NCBI GenBank assembly: GCA_023262305.1
Contig: JALRCK010000042.1
Coordinates: 1-11,138, forward strand
Origin: Deltaproteobacteria bacterium
GTDB lineage: Bacteria; Bdellovibrionota_C; UBA2361; OMII01
Reading direction: 5' to 3'
Length of the DNA: 11,138 bases
The notes beneath the pieces were generated by a model. The model saw only the letters and a list, made by a program, of their open reading frames with translations, was not told the DNA's origin and searched no databases. Both the position numbers and the translations under genes were made by a program. Positions 1-6,126 of the stretch are shown here, piece by piece (positions within the stretch are counted from its first letter, which is position 1; every line of letters starts with the position of its first letter).

Positions 1-1
1 G

Positions 2-484
2 TCGAAGCAGTTTACATGTACGCCTGATTGTAAGTGGCAAGCTAACCCTGATCTGTGTCCATACGGATGTCCCAACAACCCGAAATGTTGGTTCCACAGT
101 CGACACACAAACGCCGATGGCTTCACGGGGCATGATATCTTCGCTATGCAAAACACGTGGGACGACCCGTGCTGCTGTCCGCAAAGGGGAGTGTCTCCGC
201 CCACTCCGCATTTAAGGCATTGCCAGGAGTCAGGGGAGCAGCCAGGGGCACATCCGAGCTTTAGTGGAAGTGCTGATACGCCTGAACGGTTTATTCCGAA
301 TGGGGCAGGTGTATATCCCGAGGGCGCTCTCATAGGTGATTACAAGCAGAAGTATGTGCCGTTTGAGATCACAAACGTATGTCCCTACGGAGGACCCTTT
401 ACCTGCGCGGTCTGGAATCCCTCGGGAGGTGCTCTAGTGTGCGACGCCCAAAAAGCCACCCTCGTATGTGGGTGCGTTAAGTGA
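2..484 (+). CDS. cysteine-rich protein, 3' part of a gene entering from the left edge
   Basis: This frame is open from the window edge to the TAA..TGA region at 484, giving 160 visible residues. An in-frame ATG exists at 146, but the codons before it have the same cysteine-rich character (five Cys in the first 30 codons), so the gene almost certainly starts outside the window. About 14 cysteines are visible, including a CCC run near the ATG and a terminal CGC. A short motif, CPYG, occurs twice (LCPYGCPNNPKC near the start and VCPYGGPFTC near the end). This Cys density, with many Pro, Gly and Asn and no membrane segment, suggests a disulfide-bonded exported protein, but the N-terminus that would carry a signal peptide is not visible. 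I do not recognise a family. The last 17 bases overlap a second Cys-containing ORF in the next frame, so a frameshifted longer gene is possible. Confidence 0.6.
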   Translation, partial: SKQFTCTPDCKWQANPDLCPYGCPNNPKCWFHSRHTNADGFTGHDIFAMQNTWDDPCCCPQRGVSPPTPHLRHCQESGEQPGAHPSFSGSADTPERFIPNGAGVYPEGALIGDYKQKYVPFEITNVCPYGGPFTCAVWNPSGGALVCDAQKATLVCGCVK

Positions 485-665
485 TTCGGACACTGGTTTC
501 CCGGAAGGTGGGGATATTTATTCCTCGACCTGCACGCATCCCAAGTGCTCCTTTTCCCGACCCTTTTTTGTGAAGGTCATCTTTTGCATCCAGCCCGATT
601 GTGCGGGATGCGGAGGGGGAGTAGCAGTTATAGCAGGAGCTTTTGGCGGAGCACCTCCACCATAG
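468..665 (+). CDS. small cysteine-containing hypothetical ORF (GTG start)
   Basis: This is a 65-residue ORF starting at a GTG inside the last codons of the preceding gene. It carries two short Cys motifs (TCTHPKCSF and FCIQPDCAGCGGG) and ends in a Gly/Ala/Pro tail (GAFGGAPPP). The Cys pairs resemble those of the upstream gene (FTCTPDCKW, NPKCWF). It may therefore be a separate translationally coupled small gene, or the C-terminal part of the upstream gene after a +1 frame change somewhere between 438 and 484, where both frames are open. No signal peptide and no convincing Shine-Dalgarno precede the GTG. Its last 23 bases overlap the next ORF. I do not recognise a family. Confidence 0.35.
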   Translation: MGALSDSDTGFPEGGDIYSSTCTHPKCSFSRPFFVKVIFCIQPDCAGCGGGVAVIAGAFGGAPPP

Positions 666-1158
666 TGCCGGTATTGAGCTAGCTTTGCGGCGAGTTGAGG
701 AGGCCGGGAGGGGGCTCGCTTCGCACGATGTAACTGAGCGGTCGGCGGCAGCGCAAGGTGCTCTTGAGGTTTACCGGTCGCAAGCATATGGGCTCCGGAA
801 GGAGATCGCCTATTACGCCAAAGAGTTGGCGCATAATCGAGTAGGTGGTGCGGACCCCTTCGCATACGCTGCGCGCCTTATGGTAACGGCTACAACCACG
901 ATTCTAGGTGCTGCGCGAGAGTCCGACGATACCGCTATCTTGAGAGAGGTTGAGGCGAGTCTTGAAGCTGTCGTCTCGCAGTTGGCACGGTCGGAGAACA
1001 GAGATGCGCAGGTCTTGTCACTTGCATTGGTCAGTCACTCCTATATTGAAAAGTGCCTTGCGGAGATCCGAGAGCGCCACACTAGATTAAGGTGGCGAGT
1101 ATACAACACGGACCCGAGCCGTATGGTCGTCTATCTGCCCGAGCCCCAGCTGCCCTAG
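643..1158 (+). CDS. alpha-helical hypothetical protein
   Basis: This is a 171-residue protein read from a TTG at 643, the first possible start after an in-frame TAG at 631. An AGGAG at 635-639 lies upstream, but the 3-base spacing is short, so a start further in (for example the TTG at 685) is possible. The product is rich in Ala, Glu, Arg and Leu. It looks like a bundle of amphipathic helices (for example VEEAGRGLASHDVTER and REVEASLEAVVSQLARSE), with a short non-helical end, and only one Cys near the C-terminus. There is no signal peptide or membrane segment, so it is probably cytoplasmic. It differs in composition from its Cys-rich neighbours. The stop codon shares the palindrome CTAG with the stop of the convergent gene on the other strand. 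Family and function are unknown. Confidence 0.55.
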   Translation: MAEHLHHSAGIELALRRVEEAGRGLASHDVTERSAAAQGALEVYRSQAYGLRKEIAYYAKELAHNRVGGADPFAYAARLMVTATTTILGAARESDDTAILREVEASLEAVVSQLARSENRDAQVLSLALVSHSYIEKCLAEIRERHTRLRWRVYNTDPSRMVVYLPEPQLP

Positions 1159-1577
1159 TTGCGAGGAGATGGAGAAGAGGAAGATGATGATGAGGAGGAC
1201 GAAGAGGAACTTTTTTGAACACAGGCGAAGTTTCCGCAGTACACCTGCATGTTCGGTTTTCGTCCGCAGTCTAAAATTTTGAAAACTACATGTTTAGCAT
1301 CTGTCACAGGCTTTGCATCGAGTGTTTTATTCTCGCAGGCACAATAATCGCGCCACTGGGTTTCAAGCGATCGGCAAGCAAACATTCCCTCAAAAACGGT
1401 TCCACCTAATGCCTCTGTAGCGTCAAACTCTCGCCCCGGCTTCCCGTCACACTTCCAAGCGTTAAAAGCTATTACTGAACTGGATGTTGGTTGATTACAC
1501 TTTCCCGCCGCATCCGCATGGTACGAGATGCCAAAAAGAACAATCGCGATAGTGGAAAGTGCGACACGTGACAACAT
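1155..1577 (-). CDS. small secreted eight-cysteine protein with poly-serine tail
   Basis: The product has 140 residues. Residues 1-23 are a classical Sec signal peptide: a short Arg-containing start, a hydrophobic core STIAIVLFGI, and a cleavage-like site HADA/AGK. There is no lipobox cysteine at the cleavage site, so it should be periplasmic or released rather than lipidated. The mature part has exactly eight Cys (27, 43, 68, 79, 81, 104, 114, 119), enough for four disulfides, including a CAC at 79-81. Residues 123-135 are 13 consecutive serines followed by PSPRN. The serines use AGT, TCC, TCT, TCG and TCA codons, so the run is not a simple trinucleotide slippage tract. A strong Shine-Dalgarno precedes the ATG. 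I do not recognise the family. Ser-rich tails in exported proteins can act as linkers or O-modification sites, but that is inference here. Confidence 0.7.
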   Translation of the reverse strand: MLSRVALSTIAIVLFGISYHADAAGKCNQPTSSSVIAFNAWKCDGKPGREFDATEALGGTVFEGMFACRSLETQWRDYCACENKTLDAKPVTDAKHVVFKILDCGRKPNMQVYCGNFACVQKSSSSSSSSSSSSSPSPRN

Positions 1578-1999
1578 ATAAAACTCCTCCCGACATAACC
1601 AACTCCTAACTTCGTCACTCCGTGAAAAAACTTTCGAAACTGGAGCGTTTTTGCAGAAGATGGCGTAGTGAAATGGATTGTTTTTTTGACTACGTTCGTG
1701 AGGCTGGTGGGGGTAGCTCTAAGCTGTCGGGGAGATAAGGTTTTTTGAATTGTAGCCTCCCTTCTGGTTGGCGTCGATGATGCCAGGGGATTTTTCACGC
1801 CTATGGAGATTACCCTATCAACAGACTCTGTCTCCTCCATCTTGTAAACCCCCTAGGGGCACGGTAGCGTACGTCGGTCAGGGAAGGTCGACCCAGTCCC
1901 CCCTCTCTTGCAAGGGACGTGCTCAACGTTGCTTTCGTAGTGGATAGTCGCGCCGGCGGTTTGGCACGAGAGAATGGCTTTCATTAAAACGTAGTAGGC
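1578..1999. other. intergenic region between divergent genes, no gene supported
   Basis: This 422-base gap separates the divergently transcribed secreted-protein gene (minus) and the GT2-methyltransferase gene (plus), so it must hold the control regions of both. I could not identify convincing -35/-10 pairs on either strand. Visible features are a ten-base perfect palindrome CCCCTAGGGG at 1850-1859, a six-base inverted repeat CGTAGT/ACTACG (1664-1669 and 1689-1694), and several T runs including T7 at 1681-1687. A 122-codon minus-strand ORF crosses part of it but has no ribosome binding site and no protein-like character. Confidence 0.5.
1584..1591 (-). promoter_or_regulatory. strong Shine-Dalgarno site for the eight-cysteine secreted protein
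   Basis: On the minus strand the sequence reads GGGAGGAG, then six bases (TTTTAT), then ATG. Match and spacing are close to ideal. This fixes the start of the gene ending at 1155 and agrees with the signal peptide beginning at that ATG. Confidence 0.7.
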
Positions 2000-3277
2000 A
2001 TGACGACGTCACAGCTTTTACTCTCTGTGGTAATACCAACCCTAAATGAGGGGCTCAATATCGGACCGCTCATAGAGCGCATCTGGAAAACGGTTCGCGA
2101 ACTGGGATTGTCGACAGAGATCGTTGTGGTCGATGGGGGTTCCCAAGACCAGACGTGGCAAGTGGCTGAACAGTTGGGTGCACGATGCCTGTTGCAGCGT
2201 CGACTTGGATACGCAGGTGCGTTGCTTGAGGGATTGCAGGCTGCCCAAGGCGAGTACGTCATGACCCTTGATAGCGATCTCTCGCATCCCCCTGAGCTCT
2301 TGAAAGAGATGTGGGCGGTCCGTGGAGATGCTGACATTATCGTTGCCTCTCGTTTTGCTCACGGTGGAAAGTCTGAAGCTCCCATCGCCCGCCATGCTCT
2401 CTCGATGATTCTCAATAAGTTTTTCTCGTGTGGACTCTCGATACCAGTTCAAGATATCTCAAGTGGATATAGGCTCTATAAAAAAGAGGCGCTCGATCTA
2501 GGGACCTACCGACCAGAGAATTTTAATATCCTTCAAGAGCTCTTGGTTCGAGCGTACGCGAGTGGCTTTAGTGTTAAAGAGATACCTTTGCACTATGAGG
2601 AGCGAGCATCGGGAGCCTCGCATGTCTCCCTTGTGAAATTTTCGCTGTCATACCTTCCGACGTTTTATCGTCTGTGGAAGCTTCGGAACTCAGTGTCGAC
2701 TGCTGACTATGAATATCGCTCTTATTTCAGCAGGCATCTCCTACAACGATACTGGATCCGTAAGCGTCTCGCGCTTGTGCGAGAATTACTCGGGGAGCCA
2801 AAGCGAGTTCTCGATATCGGTGCGGGGAGTAACTACCTGGCGACGACGATACCGGGGCTTGTTGCTATTGACAGCGAGCCGGGCAAGGTGCGATTCCTCG
2901 CCCGCCACGGTGTGCATGCCAGCGTAGGAGATGCCCAGCACTTGCCCTTCGGAGATGCGAGTTTTGACCAGGTGGTTATGTCTCAGGTGCTCCCGTACGT
3001 CGGTGATGTGCGGGCGGCGGTCGTAGAGGCGCGGCGGGTGCTCGAAAAGGGGGGAAGAGCCGTGGTGTGTGTGCCCGACTCACGTCGATTGGCGTGGCGA
3101 CTCATCGGGGCGCTGTATCGCGCGCTCCCTAACGTGCGGGCGTCCCAGAAAAAGACGGTAACCGAGTTTACCCGGATTTCGATTGTAAACCACTTTGCAG
3201 AGAATGGGTTTCGAGCCCTCACATACAGGTACATCTGTGGTGCTGAGTTGGTGATAGTCTTTCAAAAGGTGGATTGA
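2000..3277 (+). CDS. two-domain GT2 glycosyltransferase / SAM-dependent methyltransferase
   Basis: The product has 425 residues and two enzymes in one chain. Residues about 5-235 are a GT-A fold family 2 glycosyltransferase of the dolichol/polyprenol-phosphate mannose synthase type. It has the opening LSVVIPTLNEG, a nucleotide-binding VVVDGGSQDQT around Asp45, and the metal-binding DSD at 91-93 in TLDSDLSHPPE. The later ISSGYRLY and the end of the domain also fit this type. Such enzymes move a sugar from a nucleotide donor to a polyprenyl phosphate at the inner membrane face. Residues about 245-425 are a class I SAM methyltransferase of the type-11 kind. Motif I is VLDIGAGSNY (Asp272), followed by an acidic AIDSE and then GDAQHLPFGDASFDQVVMSQ and an LEKGGRAVVCVP strand. 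No hydrophobic segment separates the domains. The ATG is preceded only by a weak AGG. The methyl acceptor is unknown; a sugar or lipid-linked product is a reasonable guess. Confidence 0.85.
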   Translation: MTTSQLLLSVVIPTLNEGLNIGPLIERIWKTVRELGLSTEIVVVDGGSQDQTWQVAEQLGARCLLQRRLGYAGALLEGLQAAQGEYVMTLDSDLSHPPELLKEMWAVRGDADIIVASRFAHGGKSEAPIARHALSMILNKFFSCGLSIPVQDISSGYRLYKKEALDLGTYRPENFNILQELLVRAYASGFSVKEIPLHYEERASGASHVSLVKFSLSYLPTFYRLWKLRNSVSTADYEYRSYFSRHLLQRYWIRKRLALVRELLGEPKRVLDIGAGSNYLATTIPGLVAIDSEPGKVRFLARHGVHASVGDAQHLPFGDASFDQVVMSQVLPYVGDVRAAVVEARRVLEKGGRAVVCVPDSRRLAWRLIGALYRALPNVRASQKKTVTEFTRISIVNHFAENGFRALTYRYICGAELVIVFQKVD

Positions 3278-3366
3278 GAGTTGAATTGTTATTGAAGGCT
3301 CACTCTACCGTTTCCTCATGGTGAGAAAGAGCATTAAACAAGCAACGTAATGGGAGTAATGTCGGA

Positions 3367-3906
3367 GTGTCACCTAAGTCTACGGTATATCAATTTTCGA
3401 TTGAGCTCTCTGATACGGATCGTGGGGTGTATGAGACATTTAAGTTGCCGACGGCGCTTCACCCCTCAGAGAGCCTAGAATTCATGATGGCGCGAGTCGT
3501 AGCGTTTTCACTTGAGTATGGTGAGGGGATCTCTTTTTCTGCCGGAATAGGTGCTACCGATGATCCTGCTGTTTCTATCAGGGGGCTCGACGGCACATAC
3601 GAGGCTTGGATCGATGTTGGCGCTCCGAGCGCAGAGCGGTTACATCGAGCGGCTAAGCTGGCCAAGCGAGTGGCCGTGTATTGTCATCGATCTGCGGATG
3701 TGGTGTACGAGCAGATTACACAGACACCAATATTTCGTGGCGAAGAGGTCGCTTTCTATTCATTCGACAACGAATGTATCTCGTCTCTGGTCTCCGAATT
3801 GGATAGGAGGAACGAGGTGACTATCTCCCGCAGTGATGGCACGTTGTATGTCGACCTGAACGGCACTCACCACTCATCTCCTATTGTGGAGCGTAGGCTT
3901 AGGTGA
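3367..3906 (+). CDS. yaeQ: YaeQ family protein
   Basis: The product has 179 residues, matching the usual length of about 180 for YaeQ. Recognition rests on the start (STVYQFSIELSDTDRGVYE), the HPSES..FMMARVVAFSLEY segment, GISFSAG..ATDDPAVSIRGLDG..AWIDVG.PSAERLHRAAK, and the late ISRSDGTLYVDLNG segment. These line up in order with what I recall of E. coli YaeQ. The family has a PD-(D/E)XK nuclease-like fold. Its cellular role is not settled; the E. coli protein was named as a multicopy suppressor of loss of RfaH, which is not proof of function. The start is GTG at 3367, chosen because GGGAG at 3352-3356 lies 10 bases upstream. It sits 89 bases after the GT2-methyltransferase. A five-base stem GAGGA/TCCTC (3905-3917) followed by a short T run overlaps the stop and could be a weak terminator, but is too small to call. 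Confidence 0.85.
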   Translation: MSPKSTVYQFSIELSDTDRGVYETFKLPTALHPSESLEFMMARVVAFSLEYGEGISFSAGIGATDDPAVSIRGLDGTYEAWIDVGAPSAERLHRAAKLAKRVAVYCHRSADVVYEQITQTPIFRGEEVAFYSFDNECISSLVSELDRRNEVTISRSDGTLYVDLNGTHHSSPIVERRLR

Positions 3907-4053
3907 GGAGGCTCCTCTTTCTAGTGCGGGGAGATCGTCCGGTGTTAAATGCCTCAGCCACGCGCCTTGCAGTTCGTCTCGGGTCACCAAAAACACTTTT
4001 CTCGATGGGTAAGTGCTAGTACTGTCGCTTCAGGGGTAAACCGCCGAGGCTCC

Positions 4054-5040
4054 ATGTCCGAACTCTCATTTAAAAAACACGACATCCTCTCAGAGGGAGA
4101 CTTAGACGACGCCGTTCATGAGGTGCAGCTGCACGCCCTTGGCAAGGGGATGATACCGATCGCGGGGATCATCAGTCGCCTCCTTCCGGGTGGGCGGCAT
4201 GAAATACTCGGTTTTGGTCACAACGAGTTGGCGGATGGAGTGCCGGGTGTTCATGGCGAGACTGGGGCTGTGAAGGGGATGGGGCGGATTCAGGGTGGAT
4301 ACGCCGACCTGATCGCAACGTCATCGTTAAGTCCGTGTCCGTTCTGTCAGTGTACCTTGGCGCGACACCTGGGAATTAAAACGGTGCGCATCCTTGATGA
4401 TCTGAATTATCGCCCCGATCGGAGCGATTACCAAAAGGCGGGTATAACGCCGATCGTTCGCTCGCACCAAAAGATAGAACAAACATTCGCCAAGTGGGTA
4501 AACGATTCTAGGCATGAGACGCTCTGGAAGCGAGACATAGGTATCTCCTCCGGACCGACATCGGCACCTCGTCGATTTACCACAGAGGAGCTCGCAGTGC
4601 TGATGGATCGGGCTGATCGCCTCGCTCGGGAAGGGCTTGCCCAGGGAGAGATCCCGATCGGGGCGCTGATTGTTGACGACCTCGGACAGGTCGTTGGTGC
4701 AAGTAGCGCTCGTATAGTGGCTACGAATGATCCGAGTAGTGTAGCTGCTATGGCAGCGTGGCGCGCCGCAGGTTCGCGAGACGATTGGGGGCGACACACG
4801 CTAGTGTTGACGCACGGGCCGGACCCGATCGCCTATAGCATGTTCAAGGTCTTCGGCTTTGGACAGCTGATAGTGGGTAGTAATCGAATCTACGAGGGTT
4901 CGACCGACGAGGTACGGCGTTTAGATAGGCCCGTGGTCGTTATGGATCGGGGGCCTCAGTGTGATGATCTCCTCAAGGGGTGGCTGCGCGAAAATTCAGC
5001 GGAGCGGGCCCAAGAGTATCTCGGGACAGCGTGGAGATGA
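4054..5040 (+). CDS. tandem cytosine-deaminase-fold protein, active-looking first domain and degenerate second domain
   Basis: The product has 328 residues from the ATG at 4054, which has a GAGG at 4046-4049. An ATG at 3949 would add 35 residues that show no deaminase similarity and has no well-placed ribosome site. Domain 1 (about 1-165) resembles yeast cytosine deaminase Fcy1. It has GHN (Asn57), the zinc and proton-shuttle motif HGE (His67, Glu69), SPCPFC (Cys95, Cys98), Tyr119 near the Fcy1 Phe114 position, and a closing ETLWKRDIG (Trp158, Asp161) like the Fcy1 C-terminal WFEDIG. Domain 2 (about 175-328) keeps the fold signature QGEIPIGALIVDD and an Fcy1-like end VVVMDRGPQCDDLLKGWL. However, the HAE-type motif is Val230-Ala-Ala232 and the PCxxC motif is Pro-Asp257-Pro-Ile-Ala260, so all three zinc ligands and the glutamate are gone. 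Domain 1 is predicted to deaminate cytosine or a related base. Domain 2 probably acts as the dimer partner. The stop overlaps the next start (ATGA). Confidence 0.8.
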   Translation: MSELSFKKHDILSEGDLDDAVHEVQLHALGKGMIPIAGIISRLLPGGRHEILGFGHNELADGVPGVHGETGAVKGMGRIQGGYADLIATSSLSPCPFCQCTLARHLGIKTVRILDDLNYRPDRSDYQKAGITPIVRSHQKIEQTFAKWVNDSRHETLWKRDIGISSGPTSAPRRFTTEELAVLMDRADRLAREGLAQGEIPIGALIVDDLGQVVGASSARIVATNDPSSVAAMAAWRAAGSRDDWGRHTLVLTHGPDPIAYSMFKVFGFGQLIVGSNRIYEGSTDEVRRLDRPVVVMDRGPQCDDLLKGWLRENSAERAQEYLGTAWR

Positions 5041-5510
5041 GAGGGGTTGTTATTAAAGCGATGCCTGCCCCCAGGGCGTCAAAGTGTCGAAGTGTCATGC
5101 TCGCACTCCCGGAATGGTTTGGCATAGAGTCCTACATAGAGAGTTACGCGCAAGAAGCAGAAGGGTTGCCCACGTTCGGGGCGTACGACTCGGATGGCGC
5201 GCTGCTCGGCTTTATGACCCTAAAAGCGGAGGGCGAGGGGGTGAATGAGATCCATGCCATGGGTGTTTTGCCACACTTCCGGGGACGCGGGATCGGCATG
5301 CAGCTTGTTATTCACGCTCAGGAGGTTTCGCGGCAAGTGGGGTGCCATACCCTTCGAGTAAGGACCTTGGGGCCAAGCAAGCCGGATCCTTACTATGATA
5401 GGACGAGAGCGTTCTATGTTAAGGCCGGATTTCGCTCGGTTGAGGAGCGCCTCGATGTATGGCCAGATAATCCCTGCCTTGTAATGGAGTTCTCTCTTGT
5501 TGCAGAGTAG
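5037..5510 (+). CDS. GNAT family N-acetyltransferase (first of three)
   Basis: The product has 157 residues. The start at 5037 overlaps the deaminase stop as ATGA, a usual sign of translational coupling. A longer reading from 4980 would lie inside the deaminase and adds nothing family-like. An ATG at 5061 is an alternative. GNAT features are a beta strand GFMTLK, then EIHAMGVLPHFRGRGIG with the acetyl-CoA pyrophosphate-binding R-G-R-G-I-G at residues 82-87. After these come VRTLGPSKPDPYYDRTRAFYVKAGF and DNPCLVMEFSL. The early LPEWFGIE..YI segment and the TLGPS.PDP.Y..TRAFY block mark a specific bacterial GNAT subgroup whose substrate I do not know. It is expected to move acetyl from acetyl-CoA to an amine in the cytoplasm. 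Confidence 0.85.
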   Translation: MRGVVIKAMPAPRASKCRSVMLALPEWFGIESYIESYAQEAEGLPTFGAYDSDGALLGFMTLKAEGEGVNEIHAMGVLPHFRGRGIGMQLVIHAQEVSRQVGCHTLRVRTLGPSKPDPYYDRTRAFYVKAGFRSVEERLDVWPDNPCLVMEFSLVAE

Positions 5511-5515
5511 GAGAT

Positions 5516-6016
5516 ATGAGGCCAATCGTTCGTCCTGAAAAACCCTCTGATGCAGAAGCGATCAGTAAGGTCATTGAGCTGACGTTTCTCAACGCCCCTC
5601 ACACCAATCACTCTGAGCACATTCTCGTTGAGGCTTTGCGAAATGCAGGAGATCTTACCATCTCTCTCGTCGCCGATTATCGGGGGGCAGTCGTCGGTCA
5701 CGTTGCTATCTCTCCCGTTTCTATTACGGGGGATATCTTCCGGTGGTATGGGCTTGGTCCCCTCTCGGTGAAACCAGAGGAGCAACGAAAGGGAATCGGG
5801 AGCGACCTTGTTCGCGAGGCGTTGCGAGAGCTCAAAATTAGGGGTGCCGCAGGGTGCGTAGTTCTCGGAGCTCCTGCATACTATGCGCGATTCGGCTTTC
5901 GCCCGGAGCCGGGCTTGATACTTCACGGCATAGAGCCCAAGCTCTTTCAGGCGGTAACGTTCGGTGAGCGAGCGCCGTTTGGCATAGTTTCTTATCACCC
6001 GGCCTTTTATGCCTAA
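5516..6016 (+). CDS. YhbS-type GNAT N-acetyltransferase (second of three)
   Basis: The product has 166 residues and starts 5 bases after the previous gene. TAGGAG at 5508-5513 includes the preceding stop and acts as a close ribosome site. The order of motifs is typical of the YhbS group: an N-terminal IVRPEKPSDAEAISKVIE, then GHVAISPVSI, GLGPLSVKPEEQRKGIG with Q-R-K-G-I-G at residues 90-95, and the signature VVLGAPAYYARFGFRP followed by a long C-terminal tail. In most relatives I recall, the residue after LG in that signature is Asp (GDPAYY). Here it is Ala, which may affect activity or simply be drift. YhbS-like enzymes are predicted acetyl-CoA-dependent acetyltransferases with poorly known substrates. 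The stop codon lies in the loop of an inverted repeat. Confidence 0.85.
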   Translation: MRPIVRPEKPSDAEAISKVIELTFLNAPHTNHSEHILVEALRNAGDLTISLVADYRGAVVGHVAISPVSITGDIFRWYGLGPLSVKPEEQRKGIGSDLVREALRELKIRGAAGCVVLGAPAYYARFGFRPEPGLILHGIEPKLFQAVTFGERAPFGIVSYHPAFYA

Positions 6017-6024
6017 ATGGCCGG
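5998..6024. repeat. inverted repeat enclosing the stop codon of the second GNAT gene
   Basis: CCCGGCC at 5998-6004 and GGCCGGG from 6019 are perfect seven-base complements with a 14-base loop (6005-6018) that contains the TAA at 6014-6016. The stem is entirely G/C, but no T run follows on the plus strand, so it is not a standard intrinsic terminator. It could protect the 3' end of the upstream transcript or slow polymerase before the next gene. Role unproven. Confidence 0.4.
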
Positions 6025-6115
6025 GGAAGGTAAGATTCAGATAACGGTCGGATGTTAGGAGTTTTGTCGCTACAAGAGGTGTAGTAGTGACGATCCTTTT
6101 TGTATAAACACCTCC

Positions 6116-6120
6116 GAGGG
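6116..6120 (+). promoter_or_regulatory. Shine-Dalgarno site that sets the phosphotransferase start
   Basis: GAGGG lies six bases before the ATG at 6127. The alternative TTG at 6100 has no such site, so the shorter protein is preferred. A TATAAA at 6103-6108 resembles a -10 element, but I found no matching -35 box at normal spacing. A seven-base inverted repeat, GAGGTGT at 6076-6082 and ACACCTC at 6108-6114, ends directly before this site. Confidence 0.6.
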
Positions 6121-6126
6121 CACTCC

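Noticed and set aside
1161..1209. Long purine tract on the plus strand as a structural or regulatory element
   Set aside because: It is explained as the coding sequence of the poly-serine tail on the minus strand.
1472..1840. 122-codon minus-strand ORF overlapping the signal-peptide gene and the intergenic region
   Set aside because: No ribosome site precedes its ATG, its composition is unprotein-like (Ser/Thr/Arg scattered), and it overlaps a gene with a strong Shine-Dalgarno and a clear signal peptide.
3949..4053. 35-residue N-terminal extension of the tandem deaminase
   Set aside because: It has no similarity to the deaminase family, and the nearest purine-rich site is about 15 bases from the ATG. 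The start at 4054 matches where the Fcy1-like domain begins.
6076..6114. GAGGTGT/ACACCTC inverted repeat before the phosphotransferase as a riboswitch or attenuator
   Set aside because: The stem is short with a 25-base loop. There is no alternative structure that clearly hides the ribosome site, and the TATAAA between the arms may mean the left arm is not transcribed.
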